Shown here: piece after piece, positions 1 to 12,600 of the stretch | How positions within the stretch are numbered: the first letter of the stretch is position 1 | Layout: each line of letters starts with the position of its first letter | NCBI RefSeq assembly: GCF_051622035.1 | Contig: NC_135362.1 | Location: 22,777,001 to 22,841,000, forward strand | Source: Arctopsyche grandis | Lineage: Eukaryota > Arthropoda > Insecta > Trichoptera > Hydropsychidae | Length of the DNA stretch: 64,000 nt | Direction of reading: 5' to 3' | Translations under genes and position numbers: made by a program | The notes under the pieces: model-generated | Told to the model about the DNA's origin: nothing | The model's database searches: none | Seen by the model: the letters and a program-made list of their open reading frames with translations, nothing else

Positions 1-469
1 CAATCACGGGTGCTTCTTCTGGCTGATTCTGCGTGCGTTTTTCCGAACTTCCGTTCCGGACGTTGCGTCACACTGAGACGCAATCTGCATCGATTATTGC
101 GAACTTTCGCTGGCCATTTGTGAACCTGACTGCCGCTTTCATTTGTCATTTCTATTTTGAAACTTTGAGTAACTGTTAGGTGGTCAGCAAGGTTAAAATT
201 CGACAAAAGTATCTTTTTTTGGGTCACGACATACGTGTTCGCCTCTAAAATGAATACTAAACACCCAATTTGACATAACGTTATTTCATTGCTCTATTCC
301 AGCGTTCTCAAACTTGGGCTTCGCGGTACTTTTGGGTTCCGTAAAAGGCTTAAAATAATTTTCGGTTTCAAATACAAAAAATTAAAGCTCTAAGGAAGGG
401 TTGAATACCGCTGCTTACTATTTTTTACATTCATATCTACTTTAAAATTAAAAGTAAAGCCACATTAGA
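1..469. other. AT-rich sequence, no gene seen
   Basis: No convincing exon, RNA gene or repeat boundary is visible. The first 150 bases are somewhat richer in GC than the rest. They could be the edge of a feature that starts outside the window. Confidence 0.4.
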
Positions 470-735
470 TTGTATGCGTGGACTAGTGGTTAGCGCATAT
501 GAATTATTTCGAACATAGTGGTCATGGGTTCGAGTCCCACTAGTTGCTGCTTGTCTCGGTTAACATTGGTTTGGGACTCCAGGTCGATCGTTTCCTATCA
601 GAGTTTGCTAATTTATCTGATTTTCATTGAAACGGCTCCAACAAATTGGCAATCTTTATCCATTTCTCGCAATTATCGAGATTTAAGCATCTCGAATTTT
701 GAAATTTGACGATTTTTATATTTAAAAAATGCTCA
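470..735 (+). mobile_element. tRNA-derived SINE (copy a)
   Basis: The head resembles a tRNA gene: an A-box-like TAGTGGTTAGCGCA near 484 and a B-box-like GGTTCGAGTCCC near 527. The body carries the TTTCCTATCAGAGTTTG and AAACGGYTCCAACAAATTGGCAA blocks that also occur in the copies at 49485 and 62634. The tail (ATCTCGAATTT...AAAATGCTC) matches the 49.5-kb copy, so these two form one subfamily. The end is approximate, and I do not see a clear target-site duplication. Confidence 0.7.
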
Positions 736-3700
736 AGAAATTTTTCTAAATTTATCCACATCTGTATCTTTAATGCTTTGTTAAAATTATTCTAGAATAT
801 GTATAAAAACATAAATAAGGATTTCGATTCATTCTACACAGGATTTGAGGTAATTTAAGGTTCTTAATGTACAGATTTCAAATTACTGTATGTATGTATG
901 AAATATATTTTCGTAAGAATTTATGATAGAAACATCAAGACAAATGTCAACTCTTTCACAATATGTGTCCAATTTCGAGATGAGTCTTATTTTTAAATTT
1001 ATTGAGATGAAATTTAATTTAAATATGTTCTTCTCAACATTTTACTTAACAATCAAATACGAAAACTTACTTATACATATATCAAGTAACTTTGCGATAT
1101 TCGCTGATTAGCATAACCTAATACATTTTATTTAAATGTTTGATATATACCATGTATCTATATATTTATATGTAAATAACGAAATTCATTGGTATTACAA
1201 TCTTAATATTTAACACGTGTATGTGTGGCTTATTACCATTTGCATTTAACCCACTAACTGACCGGCCTTCTTTTCTTGTTTTTGAGTTTGACGACCCTAA
1301 AATTGTCACCGCTTTCGAAATTTAATTCTTATGAATATTTAATAAAACGACATGGTTTTTCTGTTGACGCGACGTGATGTCACAAAACGTGCATCACATG
1401 ACGATCATTGTATTTAGTATTATAATATATCTACATTTGCTACGACTCTGCAGAAAATCATTGATTTAATCTATTCAAATGTCCATCAAAATGATTTGTA
1501 TGCGAATATTATTATTATCATAATAGATAATTAGTCCTTAATTGTTCATAATGCAAAGTTTAATACCATTCGCATTTATGTACGTGATTGTGATCTCGGT
1601 GACCTATCTTAGGTACCATTTTCAATTTAAAATTTAATATTTAAATAATTGCATTCATCAAAGAAATAATAAGATTCTTTAGATTCTATAATTTCCATAA
1701 ATGGCTAATAAAACTTGAATAAATTCTATTACATAAACTCTTCAAGGTCTGAATGCAGTCTTGCCAATACGTCATCATATAAAATAAAAATTTAATATAA
1801 ATTATCTTTCTGTCCTTTAATTTGGAAAAATTAACAATTTTAATTAAAATTCAAATGAAACCACCCATGACATTAAAATCAATGTCATCTTATAGTTTGT
1901 GCAACTGATTATTTTTCAGCGAGTATATTTTTGTATACTATGGATAGATATGCGTTATATAGTATAAGTAAACCAGTTTGCATTCACTTTTATCTTTGGA
2001 TACGTTGCAAGCATTATGTAATTACATATTATATCGGTTATTGTAAAAAAAACGGTATGATTTACATGGTAAATATTAATTCGCACAAGTTCATTGTGAT
2101 TATATACATTTGTATAGTGCTTGGTAGTGTTACAAATACAAATGAATGGATTAGTAAAAAAGTCATGAATAATTTAGCAACAAAAAATGACATAATTCAT
2201 ATTCCTTTCACTCGTGTTTAAAATTCAATGCGAGTGTATTTGATAATATTAAAACAAACATCGAATCGGGTGGAATAATTATTTCGTCAAAGTTCAACGA
2301 TCAAATTTCTGGTTTTTATAACACACTCTTCAATATTCAACATTGCTGCCTATACACTCGATGACAATATCTGTTTTTTATCTTAAAAATACTTAAAAAT
2401 TTAGCTCGTGAAAAACCAGTTTTTGAAAATATTTTAAATGTATTTGTCCTCAACATAAACATCCCGGATCCTACAGGTAGACAAAAAAAATGTTTGAATA
2501 GCTAATTCGTACTTGTTTTTTCCTCGTATAATGTTGTCTATTTTATTAATTTCAAAATCTTAAATTATTACACTGGTTCCATATCTGGGGAGCAAACGAT
2601 GGTTTGATGCCTTCGTACAAAAACCAACACTCAATTCAATTATCAAAAAACAGTATCATCGTGATTACGACGAAGACGTAACCTTAAATTTTGAAACAAA
2701 AAAATATCTCATCAGTTTTTGAAGATGGTATAATGGAGAGGCGAATAAAAAAAATTGTGTAAACACGAGTAAGAATTAATTTCAAAATATATTAGATGAT
2801 TTTTGCCACCTTTCTCTCTCGTCCGGTATAAATAATTTACGTGTCATATTATGCGTTTATTTTCATAACTGTGGTTTTTCACGACGAATTCTGATTTCAC
2901 CGCCATATTCCCATGCCAATATTTATTTTTAAAAAATGCGATAATAAAGTAGGTACACACGTTAAAATGATTGGGTTTGATAAACAGCGCGTTGATGTCT
3001 CGGATTTTTAAATAAGAATTTTAATGAAAATGTTGATTTACACATGTACGAGTACATACATTATTGCCGACATCTCATTGTTTTTATGCTAAATCTCAAC
3101 TGTTATTTATTATATTTGTTATCGAATTATCACACACCGTTAAGTATATATATATATTGCATTAAATTGAATTTTATGTATAAAATGTGATAGTTTTCGC
3201 AAGCGAATGAGCAATAGCTGCAAGGCTCAGGTTTCATAACAAAAATTGGAGCAAACGGCTCGCCTTGGCTCATAGACAAACTTCATATTGTCACAAATGT
3301 CAATTAAATGTTCTAAATCGATATTATATAAATTTGTTGATTGATAATCGAATTCGACTTGCTAAATTCTTGAATTATTTTCAAATTTATTTATTTCAAT
3401 ATTTGTGTAAAGGTAAATAATGTTGCATTTTGGGAAGCTCGTGTAGATTTCCTTGAGAAAAGCTATTGCTTTAAAATTCAAGGAAATTTTATCTATACAT
3501 ATGTATATACATTACACCAATATTATGCGTGTACATAATATTGTTAAGACCAATTGTGAAATGCATTATATTAACTTATATAGGAAGATATGTTTGTATA
3601 TATTGGCCTAATAATTAAATTTGACACTATAATTAAGAAATCGGTTAATGACAGCGATAAAAGTTCATATGACTTTATGTGGTGTGGTTCAATGGAATTT

Positions 3701-3802
3701 GTGTTACATTATTTAGTGTGTGAAATCAAACTAATTTGACCGTAATGGATATAAAACTGTCACTTCCTCATTTCACACTTATTAAACATCGCTGACTTAA
3801 GT
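736..3802. other. AT-rich intergenic DNA
   Basis: No recognisable gene. Short ORFs here, such as 923-1111 and 1931-2221, have the Ile/Tyr/Asn/Lys-rich composition expected of random AT-rich DNA and match no family I know. Confidence 0.5.
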
Positions 3803-4171
3803 GTGGCTTCGAAGCGTTCAGAACCCCTTTTTGACACTTTAAATAATATCCAAAATTCAAATTCAACGGGCAGAACCTACGAGAAAGTAATTCGCTCGAG
3901 TTCAACGCCGTTGGAAGTCAATCAGAAGGTCATCAAGTTCTATCCAGGCGGTTCAACGTTCACCCAAACATACCCGATAACAGTTTCGGTAAAACTATCG
4001 AACTTTCACCGAACCGATCGTACAAAATTAGCTATATTAATTAGATGTACGTGTGATGATTCGGAAAATTTGCACAAATCATTCCGAGTCTCTGTGTTAG
4101 ATCATCGCGACTGCACAACGAGCTCGTTAACCGAAAGTGAAATCATTGTTAACACGATGATTCTACTATAA
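3803..4171 (+). other. Unassigned open stretch of balanced base composition
   Basis: A 122-codon open frame starting at GTG lies in a pocket with clearly more GC than its surroundings. The translation is not simple repeat and has mixed composition, with phrases such as FYPGGSTFTQTYPITVSV. I recognise no domain and see no ATG start, signal peptide or obvious splice signals that tie it to a gene. It could be an exon, a regulatory island, or chance. Confidence 0.15.
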
Positions 4172-4314
4172 AGCATAAACGCTACGTCGCCACTCTTCCT
4201 TCTTATACCTATACATATGTATGTACATATGCTAGGTACTTTTTTTTGTGTACTTCCGGTTTGCGTGCTAGTCCCAAACATGCCTAGAAAATCGTATTTG
4301 AAATTTAACACGCA

Positions 4315-4321
<7 letters not shown>

Positions 4322-4369
<48 letters not shown>
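4322..4369. repeat. (TA)n microsatellite
   Basis: About 48 bp of uninterrupted TA dinucleotide. Confidence 0.95.
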
Positions 4370-4374
<5 letters not shown>

Positions 4375-4435
4375 TACGATTATTTTGATATCATTCTCAA
4401 GGCAATCTTCAATTGGTTCTAAATATGTACAATAA

Positions 4436-6360
4436 CTAATAGCAAGGAAATAAATTTACGTTTGGATTGTATAAAGGATTACTTTATTTAAAATTGTTTT
4501 GCGATAGAATCAACGGATATGAATATGCTCTTGATATCATTGCCATTGTTTAATGGAATTGCAAAAATGTTCTTAGTAATTATTTAAAATACATATATTT
4601 CCGTAGAAACTATTGAGTAAAACAATAATATTATAGTTAATTGATTCTAGTGAGTAGATGTAATAGCAAATATGTTTTAATAGCTGTATACATTTTTATT
4701 AGTAATTGATTTTCCACGAATGATCCTCATCGTAATATTAAAGACGGAAAATACATGTAGGTATTTGTAACAAATGAAGCATTTTTATGCTAGAAAGACG
4801 AGAAACCGGTGCATTGCAGAACACTCGCGTTTCGAATCGCTTTTTTACGCAACCATTTCGATTTATCAAATAATTATTGTCGGTGTGAAACCCTCACAGT
4901 GTTTCTTAAACGTGACCAATTGGGTGAATCCGAATATTGTGCCTAAGTGGCGAAAAAAATAGTTCAATCGAAACAAATGTAACTTGCGGGTCAATGATCT
5001 TTTTTTTATGTTTGTATATTTATTGTGATTTGTTTACTTTTTTAAAATTTAAATTTCCTATTTATTTACACATTGAGAATCTCTGCATAAAATTTAAAAA
5101 ATTGAGTACACAATTTAAGATTATTTATTGTAGAAAGTCAAGTTAATAATAGAGTTTTTAAACACAGTACTTGTGTAAAATGAATTGAGTATGATAAAAA
5201 CAAGAAGATGCATTTGTGTACTCTAATTAATATCTACAATGAAACAAAACAAAAATACTTAAAATAATAATTACAATATATTCAAAGTCATATCAAATTT
5301 TAGATATGTATTAAAATTGATCAAAATTAATATCGTAAGGAATACATTCATTTAAAGCCGATTTTTTTGTACATGTGTTTCAAAAATAATACATTTTGAG
5401 GTAGTTTTAAAATATTTGAATTTACAAGCATAGCATATGTATACATATTTGAGTGCATATATCTAAAATTTCCTTTTTCAAATTTATATTAGATATTGTA
5501 TACTTACATATGTATATGTACATACAATGTAATTATAAAAAAATGTATCTAATGATTGTATGACTGGTCCACGACAAACTAAATATAATGAACATAATTA
5601 CTTACATTGTAAGTGACATCTATGAATATCCAACACATTGCATTATACAATTTATGTAAATTTAGTCAATTTATGTCAATTTAAATTTAGCGGTCCTTTC
5701 GTATGTCTTCTTCAATCATACAATATATGAAAATCTTGTAACACGCTTTCCTTTTCAAAATGAAGCATTTTGAAACACTTCGCGGTTTCATAGCATAGTA
5801 ATAATATTAACTCCGCGGACATTTACCTCTTTCAGTGACACAAATCTGTACCTCTCGACGTAATATTACAATCTGTGGTGTAATTTTAAAAGTGTCCAAT
5901 ACAAGAGCGAACAGTAGTAACTGTTTCTCGAAACTTACTTTGTGAAATTGACTGTAAAGCTTAATGCGAACGTAAAGTTACGATTTTATTAGTTGGCATT
6001 TCTCTATCGAGTTTTAAACAGCTTAAAATCTGTGGCAATCGCATGAAACATACGATAAAAAAAAACACGACGACCTTAAGATAAGAATTCAGTTAGAGCA
6101 TTTTCCTTGATATAAACACTAAAACAAGTGATCTAAAAACAAAGTTTAACCGATCAAGGCGAAATCTAATAAAACATTAGTTTGGGAAGCACTGGGGTTC
6201 GAGGAATTGTATTTTATATGTCGTGGAATGTACGTATTTTTTCATTGTAGGTAATACATATTTAAAATTGAAAGTGTCCGGCTATATTTACCTTGAGCGT
6301 TCCATTTGAGAACATGCTAAAAAAATCTAAAGCGACCAACGCCTGACTTTCTCCTTGCTT
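4436..6360. other. AT-rich DNA upstream of the secreted-protein gene
   Basis: No coding feature is visible. The promoter and a non-coding first exon of the gene that begins at 6645 are likely to lie here, because a good acceptor (TTTTTTTCAG, ending at 6636) sits only 8 bp before its ATG. I cannot place the first exon. Confidence 0.35.
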
Positions 6361-6365
6361 TGTAA

Positions 6366-6367
6366 TA

Positions 6368-6400
<33 letters not shown>
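6366..6400. repeat. (TA)n microsatellite
   Basis: Interrupted TA run followed by a T-rich tract. Confidence 0.85.
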
Positions 6401-6404
<4 letters not shown>

Positions 6405-6644
6405 TTTTTTTTTTTCATAGATAAATAAATATAAAATATATAAAAAAAAATCCATTAAAAGAATAGTATCTTAAGTCAAATAAAAACGTCGTGATCAGTG
6501 AAAATATTTAACGATGTACATACATATTTAGCTATTTAATTTTTTTTTATTCAAAACAAGAACAGATCACATTTACACTAATCACATTATTAAATAATAA
6601 AAAATATGTTTTCAATAGTAAAAACATTTTTTTCAGACTACAAT

Positions 6645-9600
6645 ATGACAAGACTGAGGATAGTAACTTTTGCACTAGTAGCAACATTAGCGGTAGGATG
6701 CTTTGCAGCACCAGTACCAGAACCAGATCCAAATCAACCAGAAATAATTGAAATTATAGCACCAGCTGAAATAGCACAGGTAAGTTATTTTATATCAATT
6801 ATCCGACACGCTAATAATGTTAATAAACTCTAACGTTTGCGTGATAATTGAGTTGAAATCGTTACGAGGTCATTATCTTCCATAAATATACAATTATACA
6901 ATATTTTTTGAATACTTAATACATCTAACGCTATGCTTTCAGGAAACTTTGGATTCTCTCAATCTAGGTGAACCTATTGGTGAACAAAGCGAAAGAAACA
7001 AAAGGACTATCGGAATTCTGAGACAATTGTTCCCCACACTTTCCCAGGTAAGGTTAGGGGATTTAAAACTGCATAGGGGATGAAAGATTGAACAAAAGCT
7101 TTCCCGAACTCACACAGCAAATATTTTTTTACTAATATTAGTCAAAATTAAGCATGCTGTGTCACTGAATTCAACCAGATCTGCTTTCGCATTTCACCAA
7201 CATTTTTGCCGCTTTTTTTAATCAAATTTTTGGCCAAAAATTGAAACGAACACATCTAACTCAAATCAATTTAATGTGATTTATTAATTTTTGGTCAAAA
7301 TTCATTGGCAATATAGTATTCCAGTACTCTTTAATTGATATGTTTATATCTACATAGGTATGATTTATAAATTATAGGATTGGTTTTTAAGCGATTAGTG
7401 TCCTGAAATGTGTGACTTGTTGTATTAAAAAAAAAGCCTATAGGATCTGACGGGATTGTGTTCTAGATAATAGATCAAAAAATACAGCAGATCGTCGGAG
7501 TACTCATAAGGACAGTCGGAAGAAACCTTCTGTCTGGTGCTTTAGGAGGTGGCGGAGGAAACGCAGGTGGAACTACGAGCACAGCCGGTGATAAAATATC
7601 AGTGTCATTGCCAGCATTCGGACCGGACGATGACGATGAAGATAGCGACGAAGACACCAGCGATTCTGACAAAAAACCAGCCAACTTAGCGAATCGCTTC
7701 GGTGGTGGTGATGAGACTACAGCGTCTTCTGTCAGCGACAATGAGGTGCTAGCAAGTAGTCCCGAAGTCACATCAGAAGCACTTTCTGATAGCACGGAAT
7801 CTGTACTATCACAATCATCAGAATCTCCTTCGACAGATATTTCAATTAATTCTTCTTCCGACATTCCATCTGTTTCGCCAGATATCACCACCTCCACTTC
7901 CGATATTCCCGATTCTGATTCATCGACTATCCCGGTAATTGCATTCACTATTTAAACACCTATTCCTGTGCCTGCTCCTTATATCTTCGACGGCTGTGTT
8001 TAACTTCTGCAAACATGTCTGTGGTACATATGACATCGCAGAAAGCTACGACGATCTATTATATACACATCACCTTCCACTTGTGCCGAAACTAACAAAG
8101 GATTCGAAATCAAGACAAGATCGAATACATCGAAAAGTACTATTTGACAAGTACCTACATACATATCTACCGCAAAAACTATCAAGCGAACATCCAAAGT
8201 ACTGGAACGCTGATCATCATCTTCATCATTTTCGTACAACATTTTAGATTTAGTTTTAAAATTAATAACATTGCATTATACTCATAACTAATATTATAAG
8301 GCGAATCAACATTCAATATTTCTATAATAATTCGCAAAACTTGATACCCCAAATGATCATTATTGTCATATAAATTTGACATATCATTTGGGGTTTTCAA
8401 ATTTGCGATGTAACGTTCAATCTCTAATATAATAATGAGCCAAACTTCTATGCCTGTATAATTTATATGTAGCTATTAATAATGAAGTAAGCTAATACCA
8501 ATCAGGCTGAACAGAGAGTTGACTTTTTGGTGATTTGAGTCTACTGATTATTTAGTAATGAACTCAATTCATCATATGATTCAGCCTGGCATATTTAGTG
8601 AATTCGTCCATCCGTAGATTGATCGCTTAGCTTTAACTATTCACTTAACATTAAATATCACTTAGTAGTGTAAGTTTGGTGCTGAAACTTTATCGTTGTT
8701 GAACTTTCAGGCCACATCAGCTGTAAATGCTGATGAAAATCTTCTGTCCGAGGCTGAGTCTCAACAGTCTGAAGTTCGAGTACAGTTTGCCGATCCCGAC
8801 GGTGAAAAGAAGGCCGACGAAGACCAATCTGTAGATCAGGAAAGTGCTGCTTCCGGTGGAAACAACGGTGCCATCGACGACCTCTCGTTAGATGACGCCG
8901 ATTCCAACGACGAAAACAGAAACAAACGGTTTGCTTCACTAAAATTACATCTCGAACGAGTGTCGATTGAGAAGGCCTGCAATTAGAAATCATTCCAATT
9001 GAACTGGTTTCAGATTCTTGAGCTTCGGAATTGGCGGAGGCGATGGTGCATCCGGTGGATCAGGTGGTGGATCAGGCAACTTCTTATTCGACATCATCAG
9101 AGTAAGTTGAAATTTCTTACGTTGACAATGTTGTATATACATTTTACATATATTTTATTTGAAACGAACGAGACGTACCTATCTGTACTTAATCAATTCA
9201 TCTCACCTCTCTGTGTCAACGCACTAACATCTCTCTGTTTCGTCGACTTACTATAATATTATACTTCTATATTGTATGATCATTGTACTACTTCTTATTG
9301 ACGAAAAATGACAAAATTGACGATCCTCATGTCATATTATGAATCATAACTTGTGCAATCACTTCAACTCAAATTCAAAATGTTTGTTCCTCTTAAGCAA
9401 AGCGTAGTCAAACAGTTTATTTCTTAAATTCTAATGTTTGATTAAGCGCATTCTAAATACATATTATATAATGCAATAGTTGGAAGGTACATACTTAAAA
9501 GTAAACATAAGGATGACTGAAAATTTGTCGAATATGAAATTGAAGAATTGCAGTGATGTGGCCAATATTTTACATTAAAAATGCACGAATACTTCGCTTT

Positions 9601-12600
9601 TTTAGCATCTTACAATTTAAGCCGACGCTTTCCGAGGAACAAGGTCTCAAACAAGGTGCATGACGTCACGCATTGAAGGTAAATATGATTTATTTCACGT
9701 TTAAAATGCGACGAGAAACTATTGGAGCACATTTTCCTGGATGTTTTGGATAAGGCAATGCATGAAATCGAGTACATATGTATATATGTACTTACTTGGT
9801 TACATCATAGAAGATTCGTCTCTCTACTGATAAAACAGGACTGGAAATGGAAAGCAAGCAACTACAAAATGACAACTCATATTCAATTGAACTTGCTTAA
9901 TAAGAGCACAGCTGTAGCGAGATCTCGGCTATTAATAGCAAGTATTATCTATAATAAGTCAATTAGGTTCAAGCGTTTTCCTATGCCGCTACAAATCTTT
10001 AGAAACGAACACAAAAATGCAGAAACAAAAGTGTTTTAAAAAAAAAACCTTTTTGTAAATGGTCGTGATTGTGAAACACTATCAACAGAAAAAGCACTGA
10101 CTGGTGTTTTCAGTCCTTTGATTCTGGTAATAATCAGTGGCAGCACGTGAGAATTCATAGAGGGGGGGTTGCAGAAACTTATCGGGCTGTAGGAGCTCGT
10201 TGACCATACCGGTGATCAAATGCAGACAAAATAGCATGCATATGCACTATACTGGGAGGTCTGCAGCCCTACAATCTATACGGACGGCAAAAATAGCATG
10301 CATTTGTACTGGGTTTGGTGCAAACGATCGACAAGCGCCAGACAGACTGAACCACAGATTAACGACACGTGTACCTTATGCGTGCGCACTGCTCGCACTC
10401 ACACTAAGCGAAATCTACCCGAGGTCCCGACATACCTACCCTGTATACGTTCTATGCTTCTGAAACTTTAGTTCCGAATTATGCCTTATTAAACTCGCCA
10501 AAAATATCCAACTCAATTTTAAGAGGGCTGTACACCCGAAACCTTAATTTTGTTGCCGTTCCTTTCTTCGATATATATATATATATTGAGTGAATGCGAC
10601 AATATATATAAATATATATATTGAGTGAATGCAACAGTTGCGCTTCGACCAGATAAAACGTATTTTAAATTGACAAAATCGAAGTTTCGTATTCTCCTAT
10701 TTTCTCCTCCGAAACTGGACCAATTTTTAAAAAAATTTCATCATCGATATGAGAAAGATATTTTCTGTGCAACTGTGCGCGTATTTTTTTTAAATCGACC
10801 GTTAAATAAGCACGCTGGACTCTTTTCGTGGGTGTAAAAAGAGGCGATTTTATTGATGTTTGGCGGCTCCTAGCTCCTATAAAAAATAAATAATCAAAAA
10901 AAATAAAACGATAAATGCAACCCAATGGTAGATATCCATAGCATATTAAAAAATATTTTCTCTAGTGCCATAATTGAGGAAGGGAGAAGTCTAATACGTT
11001 TGTATGGACAAGGCTCTGGTGTCCAGCCCTCTTAACCCTTTCAGGAGTACGACCGTACGGGTACGAGTATGGCCGTACCCGTACGGTTTGACACGTTAAA
11101 TCACTCAAAATACTCTACCTCTCTCATTGTTCGACATATTTGCATCTCGTTTTTTTTCAAGTGTTGCTGAGGTTTCTCTTTCACTCTTGTGTATATACAT
11201 TTTTGTATTCGAATAAAGAAACCAAATTTAACGAGGCGTGAAAGCCAGTTAAATTTTTATGACTGAACATGATGACAATTTTTTTTCTAAAGTAATATTT
11301 TCCACATGTAAAAACTATAAAATATGTTCCGAACGAATAACATAGAAACGTCTGACTAAATTTAGTTCATTTGACCCTCATAAAAATAATTTAGCGTAAA
11401 ATTATAGATTTATTTTCGAGAGAATTTGGTCCGGGATGCAAGGCAAAGCCGCCGCCGGGCAATAAATCAATCATATAATCGAGCGAAATATGTCAACTTT
11501 AAAACTTCCCACAAAATAAGAGTGTTCGCTCGGATTTTTCAAGTCAGTTGATTCCGAAAAAATTACTCACTCCTGAGACGTTTCTAGTGTTCAAATTAAC
11601 TCACTACTCAAAAGGTTAATAATTGCATCTGTGCACATCGAAAGGTTACTCGTCATCCGATGTGCAATCTATCATTCGTGAAGTCGAGAATTGCGTTTAA
11701 AGCAGCCGTCCAGTTAATCTGTAGTTCAGTCTGTCTGGCGCTTGTCGATCGTTTGCACCGCATCGATTTGTACTATACTGGACAAGCCGCCGCCACTGGT
11801 TCAATTGTAACAGTTCAAATCAAACGACTGCCATTCCAGTTCATGACATACATTTTCCATTTCGAGTCCTGCGCCGAAGTAAATAAATAGGAGGTGACGT
11901 CACGCGCCCTAATGCGAGGCCTCGTCTTCGAAGAAGGTGACCATTGAGATTGAACGAAAGTTGGCAGCTCGGCATTTTTGAAGAAATCGCTCGGGGCGCA
12001 TTTTTGAAGAAAATGTGGTCACATCGCTGAGGGAGTGAATGTGTTATACAATATACGGTATATGAGGAAGTGTGGCGAGGTGAGGTGGCCGTCTCATGAG
12101 GTGAGGTTTCAAAAGCATTTTGGATGTTGGGTTGTTCAGCGTCCTGCGGAGAGCGTGGCGCGGGCGGCGGGACAGGCATTCCGCATCCTGACGGGCACAG
12201 ACTCCATCGGCTTGGGCATCTCGGCCACGCACACCGCCGTGCGCGACCTGCCCACCACGAACAACGCCACCAAGGTGCCATCCCCATCACCACCATCACC
12301 ATCACCATCACCATCACCATCACCACCACCACCACCCTTACACTCTTTCTTCAATCACCACATCGAGATATTCCACACACGAAACGGTCACGAAAGTATT
12401 ATAGCACTGCCAGATGTAAAGGCACTTTCGAAATCAAAATGGCGGTCATCACTTCACCTCCATTTTGAATGTTAACCTATAACTAACCTTTAATGTTTTT
12501 TTTTCAACATCTACACCGTTTCGCGGATCGATTCACTCGGTCATTTTTTATTTAATTTTGTTTTCTACGTTATACTAGTTTTTTTTTATAGATTTTTCAA

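Larger units (their letters stand above)
10135..11798. mobile_element. CAGTGG-type inverted-repeat element (hAT-like MITE family), with nested insertions
   Basis: The left end reads CAGTGGCAGCACGTG and the right end CCGCCGCCACTG. Inside, a 47-bp arm at 10317-10363 is repeated inverted at 11713-11759 with about one mismatch. Related copies lie at 12650-12914, ending ACGAGCCGCCACTG, and at 24447, starting CAGTGGCGGCTCGTG. The 8 bp flanking the ends do not match convincingly. The outer boundaries may therefore belong to two independent copies. Confidence 0.45.

Noticed and set aside
470..560. Possible tRNA gene
   Set aside because: A- and B-box-like motifs are present, but the anticodon and acceptor arms do not fold and the sequence continues into the shared SINE body. 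The same holds for the other six heads.
1931..2221. 96-codon ORF
   Set aside because: Composition is typical of random AT-rich DNA, with no domain, signal or neighbour supporting it.
11841..12475. Several overlapping ORFs of 62-164 codons on both strands
   Set aside because: Mostly driven by the CACCAT repeat and by shadows of the GC-rich island. Only the 45-codon exon-like piece has splice-like borders.
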